DNA of 64,000 nt from Streptoverticillium olivoreticuli subsp. olivoreticuli. Its GTDB lineage: Bacteria; Actinomycetota; Actinomycetes; Streptomycetales; Streptomycetaceae. Below, piece by piece: positions 25,264-34,528 of the stretch. The notes beneath the pieces were generated by a model that was given only the letters and a program-made list of their open reading frames with translations, made no database searches and had not been told where the DNA came from. Position 1 is the first letter of the stretch. Each line of letters begins with the position of its first letter. A program made the translations under genes and the position numbers. Location of the stretch: positions 7,839,501 to 7,903,500 of the forward strand of contig NZ_CP031455.1 in the NCBI RefSeq assembly GCF_003391135.1, in the 5' to 3' direction.

Positions 25264-26961
25264 ATGCGCGTTCCGGGCCGGAAGGGACAGTCGCCCGGAG
25301 TGCGCGGGGGAAATCCGAATTCCGAATTCCATACGATGGTCGATCGCCTCGCCGAATATCCCGGGCGTGAATTGTGGTGCTACCGGGGACGCGAAATCGT
25401 CCGCCGCGGCTACGCACAGGTCCACGACGACGTCCTCGCCGCCTGTGCCGCGCTGGAGGGGGCAGGTGTCCTCGCCGGCACACACGTGGGCATCCTCGGC
25501 GGGAACAGCTACGAGTGGATCGTCGCCGACCTCGCGCTGACCCGGCTGCGGGCCGTCTCCGTCGCCCTGCCCGTCGAGACCCACCGCGACACCCCGCCGG
25601 AGGAGCTCCGCGCCGCGTACGGCCTCGGGCTGCTGCTGATGTCGCGGAGCGAATACACCCGGCGCGGTCCCCTCCCGCCCTGGACCGCCCCGCTGGACGA
25701 CCCCGGCGCCGCCGTCGTCGCACCGGTCGACGACGCCCACCACGGCCCCGGCGCCGACGTCTTCACGCTGGTGTTCTCCTCCGGGTCCAGCGGACGGCCC
25801 AAGTGCATCATGATGAGCGCGCCCGGCACCGTCGCGACCCTGGAGGAGTACGCCGCCCAGCTGCGGCTGGACACGGGCGACGCCATCTTCGTGGTCCTGC
25901 CGCTCACCGCCTTCCCGCAGCGGCTCATGGTCTACCTCGCCATCTGGCGCGGCTTCGACATCCGGCTCGCGGACATCCCCCGGCTGCATCCGGCGCTCAA
26001 GGCGATGGCCCCCACCGTCGTCGTCGGCCCCCCGGCCTTCTTCGAGACCGTCGAGAGCCGCTACCGCGCCCTGCCGCCCGCCGCCCGCCGCAAGGCCGAC
26101 CGGCTGCGGCGGCTCACCGCGCTGATCCCCCTGCGCACCGTCCGGCAGCGCGTCCGCCGACGGCTCTTCGCCGACCTGCACGCCCTGTTCGGCGGCCGGG
26201 CGCGGCTGCTGCTCACCGGCTCGGCGCCCGCCCGGGTGACCACCCTGCGGCTCATGGAACAACTCGGCTTCGCCCTGCACGAGTTCTACGGCATGACCGA
26301 GGCGGGCGTCATCTCCTGGAACCTGCCCGACCGCACCCGGCACGGCTCCGTGGGCCGGCCGCTGCTCCCCGGCACCGTCAGGATCGCCGAGGACGGCGAG
26401 GTCCTCATCCGCTTCGAGCCGCCCCGCAGCGTGGGCTACCACGGCGACCACGGCACCGACGACGTCTACCGCCCCGACGGCTGGATCGGCACCGGCGACC
26501 TCGGCCGCTTCGACGGCCCGTACCTGCACCTCACCGGACGCAAGAAGGCCGTCATCATCACGCGATCCGGCTACAAGTTCCAGCCCGAACCGGCCGAGCG
26601 CGCCCTGGCCGCTCTGCCGGGGGTCGCGCACGCCGTCCTGCTGGGCGGCGAGCACGCCCATGTCGTGACCGCGGTCGTCTCCCTGTGCGGCCCGGCCGAC
26701 GACACCGTGCGCACCGGACTCGACCGCGCCGTCGAGGAGTTCAACCGCACCCTGCCCGAACCGGCCCGGATCGCCCGTCTGTTCTGCACGGAGGAGGCGT
26801 TCACCGCTGTCAACGGACTGCTGACCCGGACCCTCAAACCGGACCGCGCCGCGATCGCGGCCCACTTCGGCAAGCGCCTGTTCGCCCCGGCGCACACGCC
26901 TGTGGCAGGGGACCTCCCCGCACGGACGACCCCCGCACCCGGCACGGGAGAGGCGCGATGA
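25264..26961 (+). CDS. AMP-binding acyl/aryl-acid synthetase
   Basis: A protein of 565 residues from ATG 25264; GGGGGGA lies upstream. P-loop LVFSSGSSGRPK, core YGMTEAGVISWN, WIGTGDLG hinge and a GRKKAVIITRSGYKFQPEP segment identify a complete ANL ligase, nearest in style to long-chain acyl-CoA/AMP synthetases. The C-terminal catalytic Lys is probably in TRTLKPDR. It overlaps the tandem carrier gene (ATGA), so loading of that carrier is more likely than CoA ester formation. It opens the second SARP-type operon. It is clearly different from the FAAL at 14527, so the cluster activates at least two acids. Confidence 0.87.
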   Translation: MRVPGRKGQSPGVRGGNPNSEFHTMVDRLAEYPGRELWCYRGREIVRRGYAQVHDDVLAACAALEGAGVLAGTHVGILGGNSYEWIVADLALTRLRAVSVALPVETHRDTPPEELRAAYGLGLLLMSRSEYTRRGPLPPWTAPLDDPGAAVVAPVDDAHHGPGADVFTLVFSSGSSGRPKCIMMSAPGTVATLEEYAAQLRLDTGDAIFVVLPLTAFPQRLMVYLAIWRGFDIRLADIPRLHPALKAMAPTVVVGPPAFFETVESRYRALPPAARRKADRLRRLTALIPLRTVRQRVRRRLFADLHALFGGRARLLLTGSAPARVTTLRLMEQLGFALHEFYGMTEAGVISWNLPDRTRHGSVGRPLLPGTVRIAEDGEVLIRFEPPRSVGYHGDHGTDDVYRPDGWIGTGDLGRFDGPYLHLTGRKKAVIITRSGYKFQPEPAERALAALPGVAHAVLLGGEHAHVVTAVVSLCGPADDTVRTGLDRAVEEFNRTLPEPARIARLFCTEEAFTAVNGLLTRTLKPDRAAIAAHFGKRLFAPAHTPVAGDLPARTTPAPGTGEAR

Positions 26962-27527
26962 GCAAGCGGACACCGGCGGACGACCCCGGCGCACGGGCCG
27001 TCGCTCTGATCGCCGAGACCCTGCCGCCCTGGGCGGAGCACACCGCCGTCGTGCCCTCGGCCCGCCTGCGCGAGGACCTGGGCCTCGACTCGCTGGCCAG
27101 GGTCGCGCTCGCCGCCCGCATCAGCGAGGACCTCGGCCAGGAGGCCGACACCGGACCCGGCCACGCCGTCGAGGAGTTCACCACCCTCCGCACCGTCGGC
27201 GACGTCCAGGACCTCTACCGCAGGCTGAGCGGAGCACCGGCGGGCGACACCCTCGACCGGCTCCTGCGCCTGCTCGCCCGCGTCGGCCCGGAGCCGCTCG
27301 ACACCACGCGCCTCGACCCGTCGGCACCCCTGCGCGAACTCGGCCTCCCCTCCATGGTCCTGGTGGACTTCTTCGTCCGCATCGAGACGGAATTCGCCTT
27401 CACCTGGGACGAGGACACCCCTCCCCAGACCTTCGCCACCCTCGCGGCCCTCGCCCGCCACATCGACGGCCACGCCACACCACCGGCCACCACCGGCCGC
27501 CCCGCCCACAGGGAGCCCGCTCCATGA
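26958..27527 (+). CDS. Tandem carrier protein (two ACP-like domains)
   Basis: A protein of 189 residues with two consecutive four-helix carrier units. The first has the normal phosphopantetheine site LGLDSLARV (S45). The second reads LGLPSMVLVDFF, with S132 but Pro in place of the conserved Asp before Ser. It may still be modified or may serve only for docking. A Pro/Thr/His-rich tail follows. Overlaps at both ends with the acyl ligase and thioester reductase genes indicate a loading, holding and reductive-release module. Confidence 0.78.
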   Translation: MSKRTPADDPGARAVALIAETLPPWAEHTAVVPSARLREDLGLDSLARVALAARISEDLGQEADTGPGHAVEEFTTLRTVGDVQDLYRRLSGAPAGDTLDRLLRLLARVGPEPLDTTRLDPSAPLRELGLPSMVLVDFFVRIETEFAFTWDEDTPPQTFATLAALARHIDGHATPPATTGRPAHREPAP

Positions 27528-28672
27528 CGCCGTCCGGCGCACCGCCCGCACTCGTCACCGGCGTCACCGGCCTCGTTGGCGGCGCGATCGTCCTCGAACT
27601 GCTGCGCCGCACCGACGCCGAGGTCTTCTGCCTGGCCCGCGACCGCCGCCACGAACCCGCCGCCCGACGGGTCCCCCGGCTGCTCGCCCGCGCGGCCGCC
27701 GACTACGGCATGGACGACGTCGCGGGCGCGATCGCCACCCGCTGCCGGGTGCTGCCCGGCGACGTGACCGCCCCCGGCTGCGGCATACCCGAAGGCCTGC
27801 TGCCCCCGGCGGTCGGCGAGGTGTGGCACGCCGCCGCGTCCTTGAAGTTCCGCGCCCGCGACCGGGCGGAGATCGACCTGCACAACGTGACCGGCACCCG
27901 CAACGTCGCCGAACTGGCCGTACGGCTGGGCGCTCACACCTTCGACCTCGTCAGCACCGCCTACGCGGTGGGCGACCGCACCGGACTGCTGACCGAGGAA
28001 CCCGTCCCCGCGGACTGCCGCCCCAACAACGCCTACGAGAGCTCCAAGATGGCGGCCGAGGCCCTGGTGGCCGGGGTGCCGGTCGGGACCGTACGCATCC
28101 TGCGCCCCGGCATCGTCATCGGCCACAGCGAGACCCTCGCCGCACCGACCGCCTTCGGCCTCTACAGCTACGTGGGCGAACTCAACGCGTTCCGCGCCCG
28201 GATCGAGCCCCGGCTCGGCAACTACCTCGACCACTACCCCGTGGCGATGCTCGGCGACCCCGCCACCCGCGGCAACCTCGTCCCCGTCGACCGCGTCGCG
28301 GCGGCGGCGGTGCGCCTCGGCCTCGTGGGGGCGCCCGGCGGCATCTACCACCTGACGAACACCGAACCCACCCGTCTCGGCGAGGCCCTCACCGCCCTGA
28401 CCGGCGCCCTCGGCATCCGCGCGCCGCGCTGGGTGTCCGACCGGGCCGAACTGAACTCCATCGACGAGGCGTTCAACAAAGGACTCGACTTCCAGGGCGC
28501 CTACATGCTCCAGGACAAGGTCTTCGACGCCTCCCGGGCCCGGCGACACTGCGCGGACCTCCTCACCGTCCCGCTGGGCCCCGAGCGCATCGGGGAGTAC
28601 ATCGCCCGCTACATCAAGGACGGCGCCGCCGAAGCGGCCCGCGCGCAGCGGAAGGCGGCGCAGCGTGTTTGA
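27524..28672 (+). CDS. Thioester reductase-like SDR protein
   Basis: A protein of 382 residues of the extended SDR/Lys2-type reductase group. VTGVTGLVGGAIV binds NADP(H), EVWHAAASLKF is the typical post-Rossmann segment, and YESSKMAAE holds the catalytic Tyr and Lys. Stand-alone members reduce a carrier-bound thioester to an aldehyde or alcohol. Its start overlaps the tandem carrier stop, so a carrier-bound acyl group is the expected substrate, and the aldehyde could then meet the class III aminotransferase or the dehydrogenases in the sister operon. Confidence 0.83.
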   Translation: MTPSGAPPALVTGVTGLVGGAIVLELLRRTDAEVFCLARDRRHEPAARRVPRLLARAAADYGMDDVAGAIATRCRVLPGDVTAPGCGIPEGLLPPAVGEVWHAAASLKFRARDRAEIDLHNVTGTRNVAELAVRLGAHTFDLVSTAYAVGDRTGLLTEEPVPADCRPNNAYESSKMAAEALVAGVPVGTVRILRPGIVIGHSETLAAPTAFGLYSYVGELNAFRARIEPRLGNYLDHYPVAMLGDPATRGNLVPVDRVAAAAVRLGLVGAPGGIYHLTNTEPTRLGEALTALTGALGIRAPRWVSDRAELNSIDEAFNKGLDFQGAYMLQDKVFDASRARRHCADLLTVPLGPERIGEYIARYIKDGAAEAARAQRKAAQRV

Positions 28673-29528
28673 CTTCGCCGACCCCGGCACCCTCGACCTG
28701 CGCTACCGCGGCCAGGGCCGCTGCCCCACCGCCACCGGCGCCGAGCTGTACTACGAGTGCGTCGGCTCCGGGCCGCCCGTCGTCTGCCTGAACAACTTCT
28801 TCATCGTCGCCCCCGCCTGGCGCAACTTCACCTCACGCCTCGCCCGCGACCACACCATCGTCACCTACGACCTGCGCAACCAGGGCGTCTCCAGCCCCGG
28901 CCCCGGCGAGCACCACTTCGACGACCACGTGGGGGACCTGCGCGACCTCCTCGACCACCTCGGGCTCGACGACGTCCACCTCATCGGCACCTCCGCATCC
29001 ACCCTCATCTGCCGCGACTTCGCCCTGCGCCACCCCGAACGCGTCCGCGGCATGGTCCTCACCGGCCCGGCCTTCTCCCCGTACGGCCCGCTGCGCATGC
29101 GGCTCATGGCCAAGGACTGGCTGCAGCGCCTTGACCACTCGCATGCCGCGGGCGTCTTCGACTACCTCTATCCGCTGGTGTTCACCGACAAGGCCATCGA
29201 GCGCGGCGGCCGCGCCACCTACCTCGCGCTGCGCGAACACTTCCTCGCCCTGAACTCCGAGGCCCAGGTGCGCGCGTGCGTGAACGAACTCCGCCAGGCG
29301 TCCGGCGACCCCGCCCTGCTCGAACGGATCGGCCGGCCCGTCCTGCTGCTGATCGGCGACGGCGACCACCTGTGGTCCCGCACCACCCTGAAGGACGCCA
29401 CGGACCTGATGCCCGACGCCGTCGGCCACGTCGTCGAGGGCGCGGGCCACATGCCGTTCATCGAGGCGACCGAGGAGTTCGAGACCGTGGTGGGCCGCTT
29501 CGTGGCCAAGGGGCGAGTCGAGGGATGA
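28665..29528 (+). CDS. Alpha/beta hydrolase
   Basis: A protein of 287 residues beginning at GTG 28665 inside the end of the reductase gene. The oxyanion region is VVCLNNFFIV instead of HGxP, the fold continues with TYDLRNQGVSSPG, and the nucleophile elbow is LIGTSASTLI. The acid is in LLIGDGDHLW and the His in VEGAGHMPF. It is cytoplasmic. Esterase, thioesterase or editing activity on carrier-bound intermediates is plausible; the unusual NNF at the oxyanion loop suggests a specialised substrate. Confidence 0.85.
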   Translation: MFDFADPGTLDLRYRGQGRCPTATGAELYYECVGSGPPVVCLNNFFIVAPAWRNFTSRLARDHTIVTYDLRNQGVSSPGPGEHHFDDHVGDLRDLLDHLGLDDVHLIGTSASTLICRDFALRHPERVRGMVLTGPAFSPYGPLRMRLMAKDWLQRLDHSHAAGVFDYLYPLVFTDKAIERGGRATYLALREHFLALNSEAQVRACVNELRQASGDPALLERIGRPVLLLIGDGDHLWSRTTLKDATDLMPDAVGHVVEGAGHMPFIEATEEFETVVGRFVAKGRVEG

Positions 29529-30481
29529 GCGGCCCCGCCGACACGGAGACGGGCTGGGCGGCGGCCCTCGACGGCTTCGTGCCCGTGCCCGGCGCCCACG
29601 CCCGGCCCGAGCTGGACGCGGCCACGGCCCGGCACCTGCTGCGCTGCCCGCCCCCGGTGTGGGAGCGGCTCACCGCCGGGGGCCTGACCGGCCGGCCCAC
29701 GCCCGACGGGGAACGCTACGACAGCCGGGACCTGTTCAACCTCGCCGTCCACTCCGGATCCCGCGCCTCCGTACCCGAACTCGCCCTGTCGCTGGCCCTG
29801 CGCTTCGCCCGGCAGCACCCCCGGCACTGGTCACGGACGCGGGAATGGGAGCTGCGCACGACACTGACCTGCCTACGCCACCAGGGGGAGGGGCACTGGC
29901 GGGCCTGGCCACCGGTCCCGTACGACACACCCGTCACCGATGCCGGGCCGCACCGCTGGTCCGGCCCCGAAGCCGTACACACCCTGCGCCACTCGGTGCG
30001 GACCCGCGGCGTACACGCCCGCCTGGAGTCCCCCCGGCTGCGCGCCGAGACCGCCGACGAACTCGCCCGGCCGCTGCGCTACGTCCGCATGCCCGCCGCC
30101 GTACGCGCCGACGCCGCGTGGATGGCGGACCGGGGACTGGTCGACTGCGTCAGTGGTACGCTCGCGCTCGCGCGGCGGCTCACCGCCGCGGGATACGAGG
30201 TCCGTGGCCGTACCGGCTGGCTCGTGGGGCCGGAGGTCGTCGGCCACACCTGGCTCGATGTCCGGGACGACGACGGGCAGTGGAAGAGCGTCGACGTCGC
30301 CCATCACCACCTCGCCCGCACCCTGTTCGGACCGGACGCTGTCGCCCCCGAGGCCTTCGCGGGCTCGCGCCCCGACCGCCTCGTGCCCAGCGCCGCCCCG
30401 CTCGGGGAGCAACTGTTCGCCCACCGGTGCCGCACCGCACCGGCCGACCTGGACTGTCGGATCTCGGCTGTGAGCCGGTAG
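29525..30481 (+). CDS. Transglutaminase-like cysteine enzyme
   Basis: A protein of 318 residues. The C-terminal half shows the transglutaminase/protease triad pattern: C208 in LVDCVSGTLALARRL, H241 in VGHTWLDV and D257 in KSVDVAHHH. The N-terminal half (~190 residues) is not recognised. Some secondary-metabolism members, for example AdmF in andrimid biosynthesis, join an acyl-carrier and an amine as an amide. With two acid-activating enzymes and carriers here, amide formation is a reasonable role, but a protease role cannot be excluded. ATGA overlap with the hydrolase gene. Confidence 0.7.
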   Translation: MSGPADTETGWAAALDGFVPVPGAHARPELDAATARHLLRCPPPVWERLTAGGLTGRPTPDGERYDSRDLFNLAVHSGSRASVPELALSLALRFARQHPRHWSRTREWELRTTLTCLRHQGEGHWRAWPPVPYDTPVTDAGPHRWSGPEAVHTLRHSVRTRGVHARLESPRLRAETADELARPLRYVRMPAAVRADAAWMADRGLVDCVSGTLALARRLTAAGYEVRGRTGWLVGPEVVGHTWLDVRDDDGQWKSVDVAHHHLARTLFGPDAVAPEAFAGSRPDRLVPSAAPLGEQLFAHRCRTAPADLDCRISAVSR

Positions 30482-30512
30482 GCCCCCCGGGGCCGAGGAG
30501 GCGTGGAGAGAC

Positions 30513-32099
30513 ATGACGGAGACGGAGAGGCGGGCACAGCCCGCCGGGGGGCGGGCCGGGCGCGCGCCGGATGTCACGCTCCGATCCATGGCGCCGGTGC
30601 TCGTCATCCTGTGCACCGGGCTGTTCATGGTCTGGCTCGACACGACCATCGTCAACGTCGCGCTGCCCGACATCCAGGACTCTCTCGGCACGACCTTCAC
30701 CGGGCTCCAATGGGTCGTCAACGCCTACACCCTGACGTTCGCGTGCTTCATGCTCGTGGCCGGGGATATCGGCGACGTGTTCGGCCACAAACGGGTGTTC
30801 CTCGCGGGCATCCTGGGGTTCACCGCCGCGTCGGCGCTCTGCGCCACCGCGCCGAACATAGGAGTCCTGCTGCTCGCCCGCGGACTCCAGGGCGCCTCCG
30901 GCGCGGTGATCATGCCGATCTCGCTCTCCCTCATCACCGCTCAGGGCGGCACCCCGCGGGTCCGCGCCGCCGCCGTCGGCATCTGGTCCGGCGTCGGCAG
31001 CCTCGGGCTGGCGGGCGGCCCGCTGATCGGCGGCCTGCTCGTGACCCACTTCGGCTGGGCCAGCGTCTTCTGGGTCAACGTGCCCATCGGGCTCCTCGCC
31101 GCGCTCGCCGCCCGGCGGTACATCGCCGCGCCGCGCGGCCACGCCGAGCGCCGCATCGACACCGTCGGCATGCTGCTCTTCTCCGCGGGCGTCGGCTCCC
31201 TGACCCTCGGCCTCATCCAGGCCAACGACTGGGGCTGGACCTCTGCCGCCACCCTGTCCGTCCTCGCCCTGTCGGTGGTGCTCCTCGCGGGATTCGGCGG
31301 CTGGGAGCTGCGTACCCGTGCGCCCGTCCTGCCACCGGGCCTCTTCCGCGACCGGTCCTTCACCCTGCCCAACCTCGCGGGCATGGTCACCTTCTTCGGC
31401 ATGTTCGGCGTCCTGCTGTTCCTGTCCGTCCACTTCCAGTCCTTCGAAGGGCTCTCCGCGTACGACACCGGACTGCGCTTCCTCCCGCTCACCGCGGCGA
31501 CCGCGGTGGCCGCGCCCGTCGCCGGGTGGGTGACCGGGCGGTACGGCGCCCGGCTCCCGCTCGCCGCGGGCTGCGCGGTCTCCGCCCTGGGCCTGATCGC
31601 CCTGACCCGGGTGCCGATGGACGACGGATACCTGGAGTACGCCGGCCCGTTCGTCCTCATCGGCTTCGGCACCACCCTGGCCGTCACGCCCGGGACCATC
31701 GCCGTGCTCGCCGCGGTCATGGAGAACCGCGCGGGCATGGGCGCCGGGATCGTCCAGACCTCCCGGCAGATCGGCGGCGTCCTGGGCGTCGCCGTCCTGG
31801 GCACCGTCGTCATCCGGCACTTCCGCGACCGGCTGCCCCACGCGCTGGCGCAGGTCGTGCTCCCGGACGGTGAACGCGCCCGCATCGTCGACCGGCTGTC
31901 CTCGGGCGGCCGGCCCGACGTGTCCGCGCTGTCGCCAGGGGCGCGCGCGGCGATCCTCGAACCGGCGGGCCGGGCCCTGGCCGACAGCATCCAGACGGCC
32001 ATCGGCATCGCCGCCGTGTGCAACCTCGTCGCGGCCGTGCTGGTGCTGGTCGCCATGCCGCGCCGCGCCTCGTCCCCGGAGAAGGGCGGCACCACATGA
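30513..32099 (+). CDS. MFS drug exporter, DHA2 family (14 TM)
   Basis: A protein of 528 residues. The segment FMVWLDTTIVNVALPDIQ is the DHA2 N-terminal motif, GDIGDVFGHKRVF is the loop 2-3 motif A, and the antiporter motif C lies around GVGSLGLAGGPLIGG. About 14 hydrophobic segments follow. A GAGGAGG site precedes the ATG. It probably exports the cluster product and gives self-protection. It overlaps the next gene (ATGA). Confidence 0.92.
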   Translation: MTETERRAQPAGGRAGRAPDVTLRSMAPVLVILCTGLFMVWLDTTIVNVALPDIQDSLGTTFTGLQWVVNAYTLTFACFMLVAGDIGDVFGHKRVFLAGILGFTAASALCATAPNIGVLLLARGLQGASGAVIMPISLSLITAQGGTPRVRAAAVGIWSGVGSLGLAGGPLIGGLLVTHFGWASVFWVNVPIGLLAALAARRYIAAPRGHAERRIDTVGMLLFSAGVGSLTLGLIQANDWGWTSAATLSVLALSVVLLAGFGGWELRTRAPVLPPGLFRDRSFTLPNLAGMVTFFGMFGVLLFLSVHFQSFEGLSAYDTGLRFLPLTAATAVAAPVAGWVTGRYGARLPLAAGCAVSALGLIALTRVPMDDGYLEYAGPFVLIGFGTTLAVTPGTIAVLAAVMENRAGMGAGIVQTSRQIGGVLGVAVLGTVVIRHFRDRLPHALAQVVLPDGERARIVDRLSSGGRPDVSALSPGARAAILEPAGRALADSIQTAIGIAAVCNLVAAVLVLVAMPRRASSPEKGGTT

Positions 32100-32497
32100 T
32101 CGGCCACCTGGGCCTCAACGTCCCCGACCTGCGGGCCGCGGTCGCCTACTACGACCGGATCCTGCCGCTGCTGGACTTCGAGACCTACTTCGGCGACGCG
32201 ACGCAGCACGCCTACCGGCCCGCGGACGGCAAGCCCGGCACCTACCTCTTCCTGTACGAGAGCGCCGAACCCTCCGGCGCGTTCTCGCGCCACCGCACCG
32301 GCCTCCAGCACCTCGCCTTCATGGTCCGCACCCGCACCCGGGTCCGGGAGGTCGCCGCGGCGGTGATCGGCACGGGCGGTGAACTCCTCCACGCGCCCCG
32401 GGAGTTCCCGGAGTACCCGCCGCCCTACTACGCCACGTTCTGGACCGACCCCCACGGCTTCCTGCTCGAAGCCGTCTGCCATCACGACCGGGAGTGA
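32096..32497 (+). CDS. VOC (glyoxalase/bleomycin-resistance fold) protein
   Basis: A protein of 133 residues with two beta-alpha-beta-beta-beta units. The likely metal ligands are H4 (IGHLGLNV), a central His in LQHLAFMV and the Glu in FLLEAVCH. VOC proteins include dioxygenases, isomerases and drug-binding resistance proteins. Between the exporter and a GMC oxidoreductase it could be a tailoring enzyme or a binding protein for the product. Confidence 0.82.
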   Translation: MIGHLGLNVPDLRAAVAYYDRILPLLDFETYFGDATQHAYRPADGKPGTYLFLYESAEPSGAFSRHRTGLQHLAFMVRTRTRVREVAAAVIGTGGELLHAPREFPEYPPPYYATFWTDPHGFLLEAVCHHDRE

Positions 32498-34053
32498 GCG
32501 TGCGGGACGAGGCGGTCCACGACTATGTGATCGTCGGCGCCGGGTCCGCCGGCTGCGTCCTGGCCGCACGGCTCGGCGCGGACCCCGGCACCAGCGTCCT
32601 CCTGCTGGAGGCCGGGCGGGACGACGCGGTCCGCGCGATATCCGTGCCCGCGGCCTTCTCGACGCTCTTCCGGACCGAGGTCGACTGGGACCACCGCACC
32701 CACGCCCAGGGCGAGCTCGACGGCCGGGAGCTGTACTGGCCCGCGGGCAAGGTCCTCGGCGGCGGCTCCTCGATCAACGCCATGGTGTACATCCGCGGCA
32801 ACGCCGCCGACTACGACGGCTGGCGGGCCCGCGGCCTCGACGGCTGGGGCCACCGCGACGTCCTCCCGTACTTCAGACGCTCCGAGGACAACACGCGCGG
32901 GGCGGACGCCCACCACGGCACCGGCGGCCCGCTCGCCGTCTCCGACCTCCGCGATCGGCACCCGCTCAGCGAGGCGTTCCTCGCGGCGGCCGAAGCGGCG
33001 GGGCTGGCCGCGAACCCCGACTTCAACGGCGCCCGCCAGGAAGGCGTCGGCTTCTACCAGGCCACCGTCCGGCGCGGCCGCCGCGACGGCACCGCGCGCG
33101 CCTTCCTCCGGCCCGCCGCGCGGCGCCGCAATCTGACGGTGCGCACACGGGCGACCGTACGGCGCGTCGTCGTCGAGCGCGGCCGGGCGGTCGGGGTGAG
33201 CGCCGAACTCGAAGGGCGGGCACGGGAGTTCCGTGCCCGCCGTGAGGTGATCCTGGCGGCCGGTGCGATCGGTTCGCCCCGGCTGCTGCTGCTCTCCGGC
33301 ATCGGCCCCGCCGCCGAGCTCGCCGCGCTGGGCATCCCCGTGGTCGCCGACAGCCCGCAGGTCGGCCGGAACCTCCAGGACCACCTGACCATCGGCGCGG
33401 GCTGGGAGGTGCGGGGCATCCGTACGCTGGAGTCCGCCCTGCGCCCGGCGAACGTGCTGCGCTACGTGGGCGCGCGCCGCGGGCCGCTGGCGTCGCACGT
33501 GGTCGAGGCGGGCGGATTCGTCGCCGCCGGCGACGCCCCGCCGCACCTGCAACTGCACGCAGCCCCCGTGCTGTTCGACAACCACGGCCTGACGCCTCCG
33601 CCGTGCCCCGGCTTCACGATCGGGGTGTCCCTGCTGACCCCCGAGAGCCGGGGGAGTATCACCCTCCGCTCCGCCGACCCGGCGGCCGCCCCGGTGATCG
33701 ACCCCTGCTACGGCACCGGCCCCACCGACCTCGCACGCCTGGTCGACGGCCTTGAACTGGTCATCGGCATCGGGACGACCCGGCCGCTGAACGGCCACTT
33801 CGGCGCGCTGTACGCCCTGTCCGGCACGGACCGCGGATCGCTGGAGCGGTGGACGCGCGCCCGCGCCGACACCCTCTACCACCCGGTCGGCACCTGTGCG
33901 ATGGGCACGGTGGTCGACGCGGCGCTCCGGGTGACGGGTGTCGACGGGCTGCGGGTGTGCGACGCGTCGGTCATGCCCATGATCCCCCGGGGCAACACGA
34001 ACGCCCCGACCATCATGATCGCGGAACGGGCGGCGGATCTGATCCGCGGCTGA
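32494..34053 (+). CDS. GMC-family FAD oxidoreductase
   Basis: A protein of 519 residues. DYVIVGAGSAGCVLAARL is the FAD-binding Rossmann motif, LLLEAG the ribose site, and GKVLGGGSSINAMVYIRG the GMC signature. Near the C terminus, HPVGTCAMG and GNTNAPTIMIAERAADLI carry the catalytic His/Asn pair. It should oxidise an alcohol, such as choline- or glucose-type substrates, or a late intermediate. GTG 32494 overlaps the VOC stop. It is the last gene of the second cluster operon, before a strong terminator. Confidence 0.92.
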   Translation: MSVRDEAVHDYVIVGAGSAGCVLAARLGADPGTSVLLLEAGRDDAVRAISVPAAFSTLFRTEVDWDHRTHAQGELDGRELYWPAGKVLGGGSSINAMVYIRGNAADYDGWRARGLDGWGHRDVLPYFRRSEDNTRGADAHHGTGGPLAVSDLRDRHPLSEAFLAAAEAAGLAANPDFNGARQEGVGFYQATVRRGRRDGTARAFLRPAARRRNLTVRTRATVRRVVVERGRAVGVSAELEGRAREFRARREVILAAGAIGSPRLLLLSGIGPAAELAALGIPVVADSPQVGRNLQDHLTIGAGWEVRGIRTLESALRPANVLRYVGARRGPLASHVVEAGGFVAAGDAPPHLQLHAAPVLFDNHGLTPPPCPGFTIGVSLLTPESRGSITLRSADPAAAPVIDPCYGTGPTDLARLVDGLELVIGIGTTRPLNGHFGALYALSGTDRGSLERWTRARADTLYHPVGTCAMGTVVDAALRVTGVDGLRVCDASVMPMIPRGNTNAPTIMIAERAADLIRG

Positions 34054-34065
34054 CGACGCGGGCGG

Positions 34066-34098
34066 CCGCGCGTTCCCGAACCCATCGGGAACGCGCGG
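34066..34098. terminator. Terminator between GMC and Nudix genes
   Basis: A perfect 13-bp stem (34066-34078 with 34086-34098), 7-nt loop, lies between convergent genes and marks the likely right edge of the SARP cluster. Confidence 0.85.
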
Positions 34099-34109
34099 CG
34101 TACGCGGTC

Positions 34110-34517
34110 TCACGCCCGCGGCAGCAGACCCGCCGACACCAGCTCGTCCAGGACCAGTGCCGTCGCCGCGCTGACCCGGTCGCGGTCCTCGTGGCCCAGC
34201 CACGCCACCTCGCCGATCTCGGCGCTCGGCACCGGAGTGCCCGAGCCCTCGGCCGTGAAGCAGACCATCCGCACGACCGTGCCCGCCGCCTTGCCGTCCG
34301 CCGCGGCCTCGACCGTCACCGCGTGGGCGATCGTTGCGGGGTCCAGCGTGACGCCGAGCTCCTCCTCGATCTCCCGGACCAGCGCCTCCTCCCGGCTCTC
34401 ACCGGCCTCCGGCTTGCCGCCCGGCAGATAGAACGCGGCCCTGTCCTGCGTACGGGCGGTGAGCACCCGGCCGTTCTCCAGCCGGATCCACGCGACCTTC
34501 TCGATCAGCTTGGCCAT
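34110..34517 (-). CDS. Nudix hydrolase
   Basis: A protein of 135 residues; the start at 34517 follows GAGGAGG. The Nudix box is GGKPEAGESREEALVREIEEE with its C-terminal ELG, matching Gx5Ex7REUxEExGU. It hydrolyses a nucleoside diphosphate linked to another moiety, perhaps oxidised or deaminated nucleotides. It lies 11 bp after the nucleoside deaminase gene, with which it probably forms a nucleotide-salvage or sanitation pair. Confidence 0.92.
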   Translation of the reverse strand: MAKLIEKVAWIRLENGRVLTARTQDRAAFYLPGGKPEAGESREEALVREIEEELGVTLDPATIAHAVTVEAAADGKAAGTVVRMVCFTAEGSGTPVPSAEIGEVAWLGHEDRDRVSAATALVLDELVSAGLLPRA

Positions 34518-34528
34518 GGTCTTCCTCC

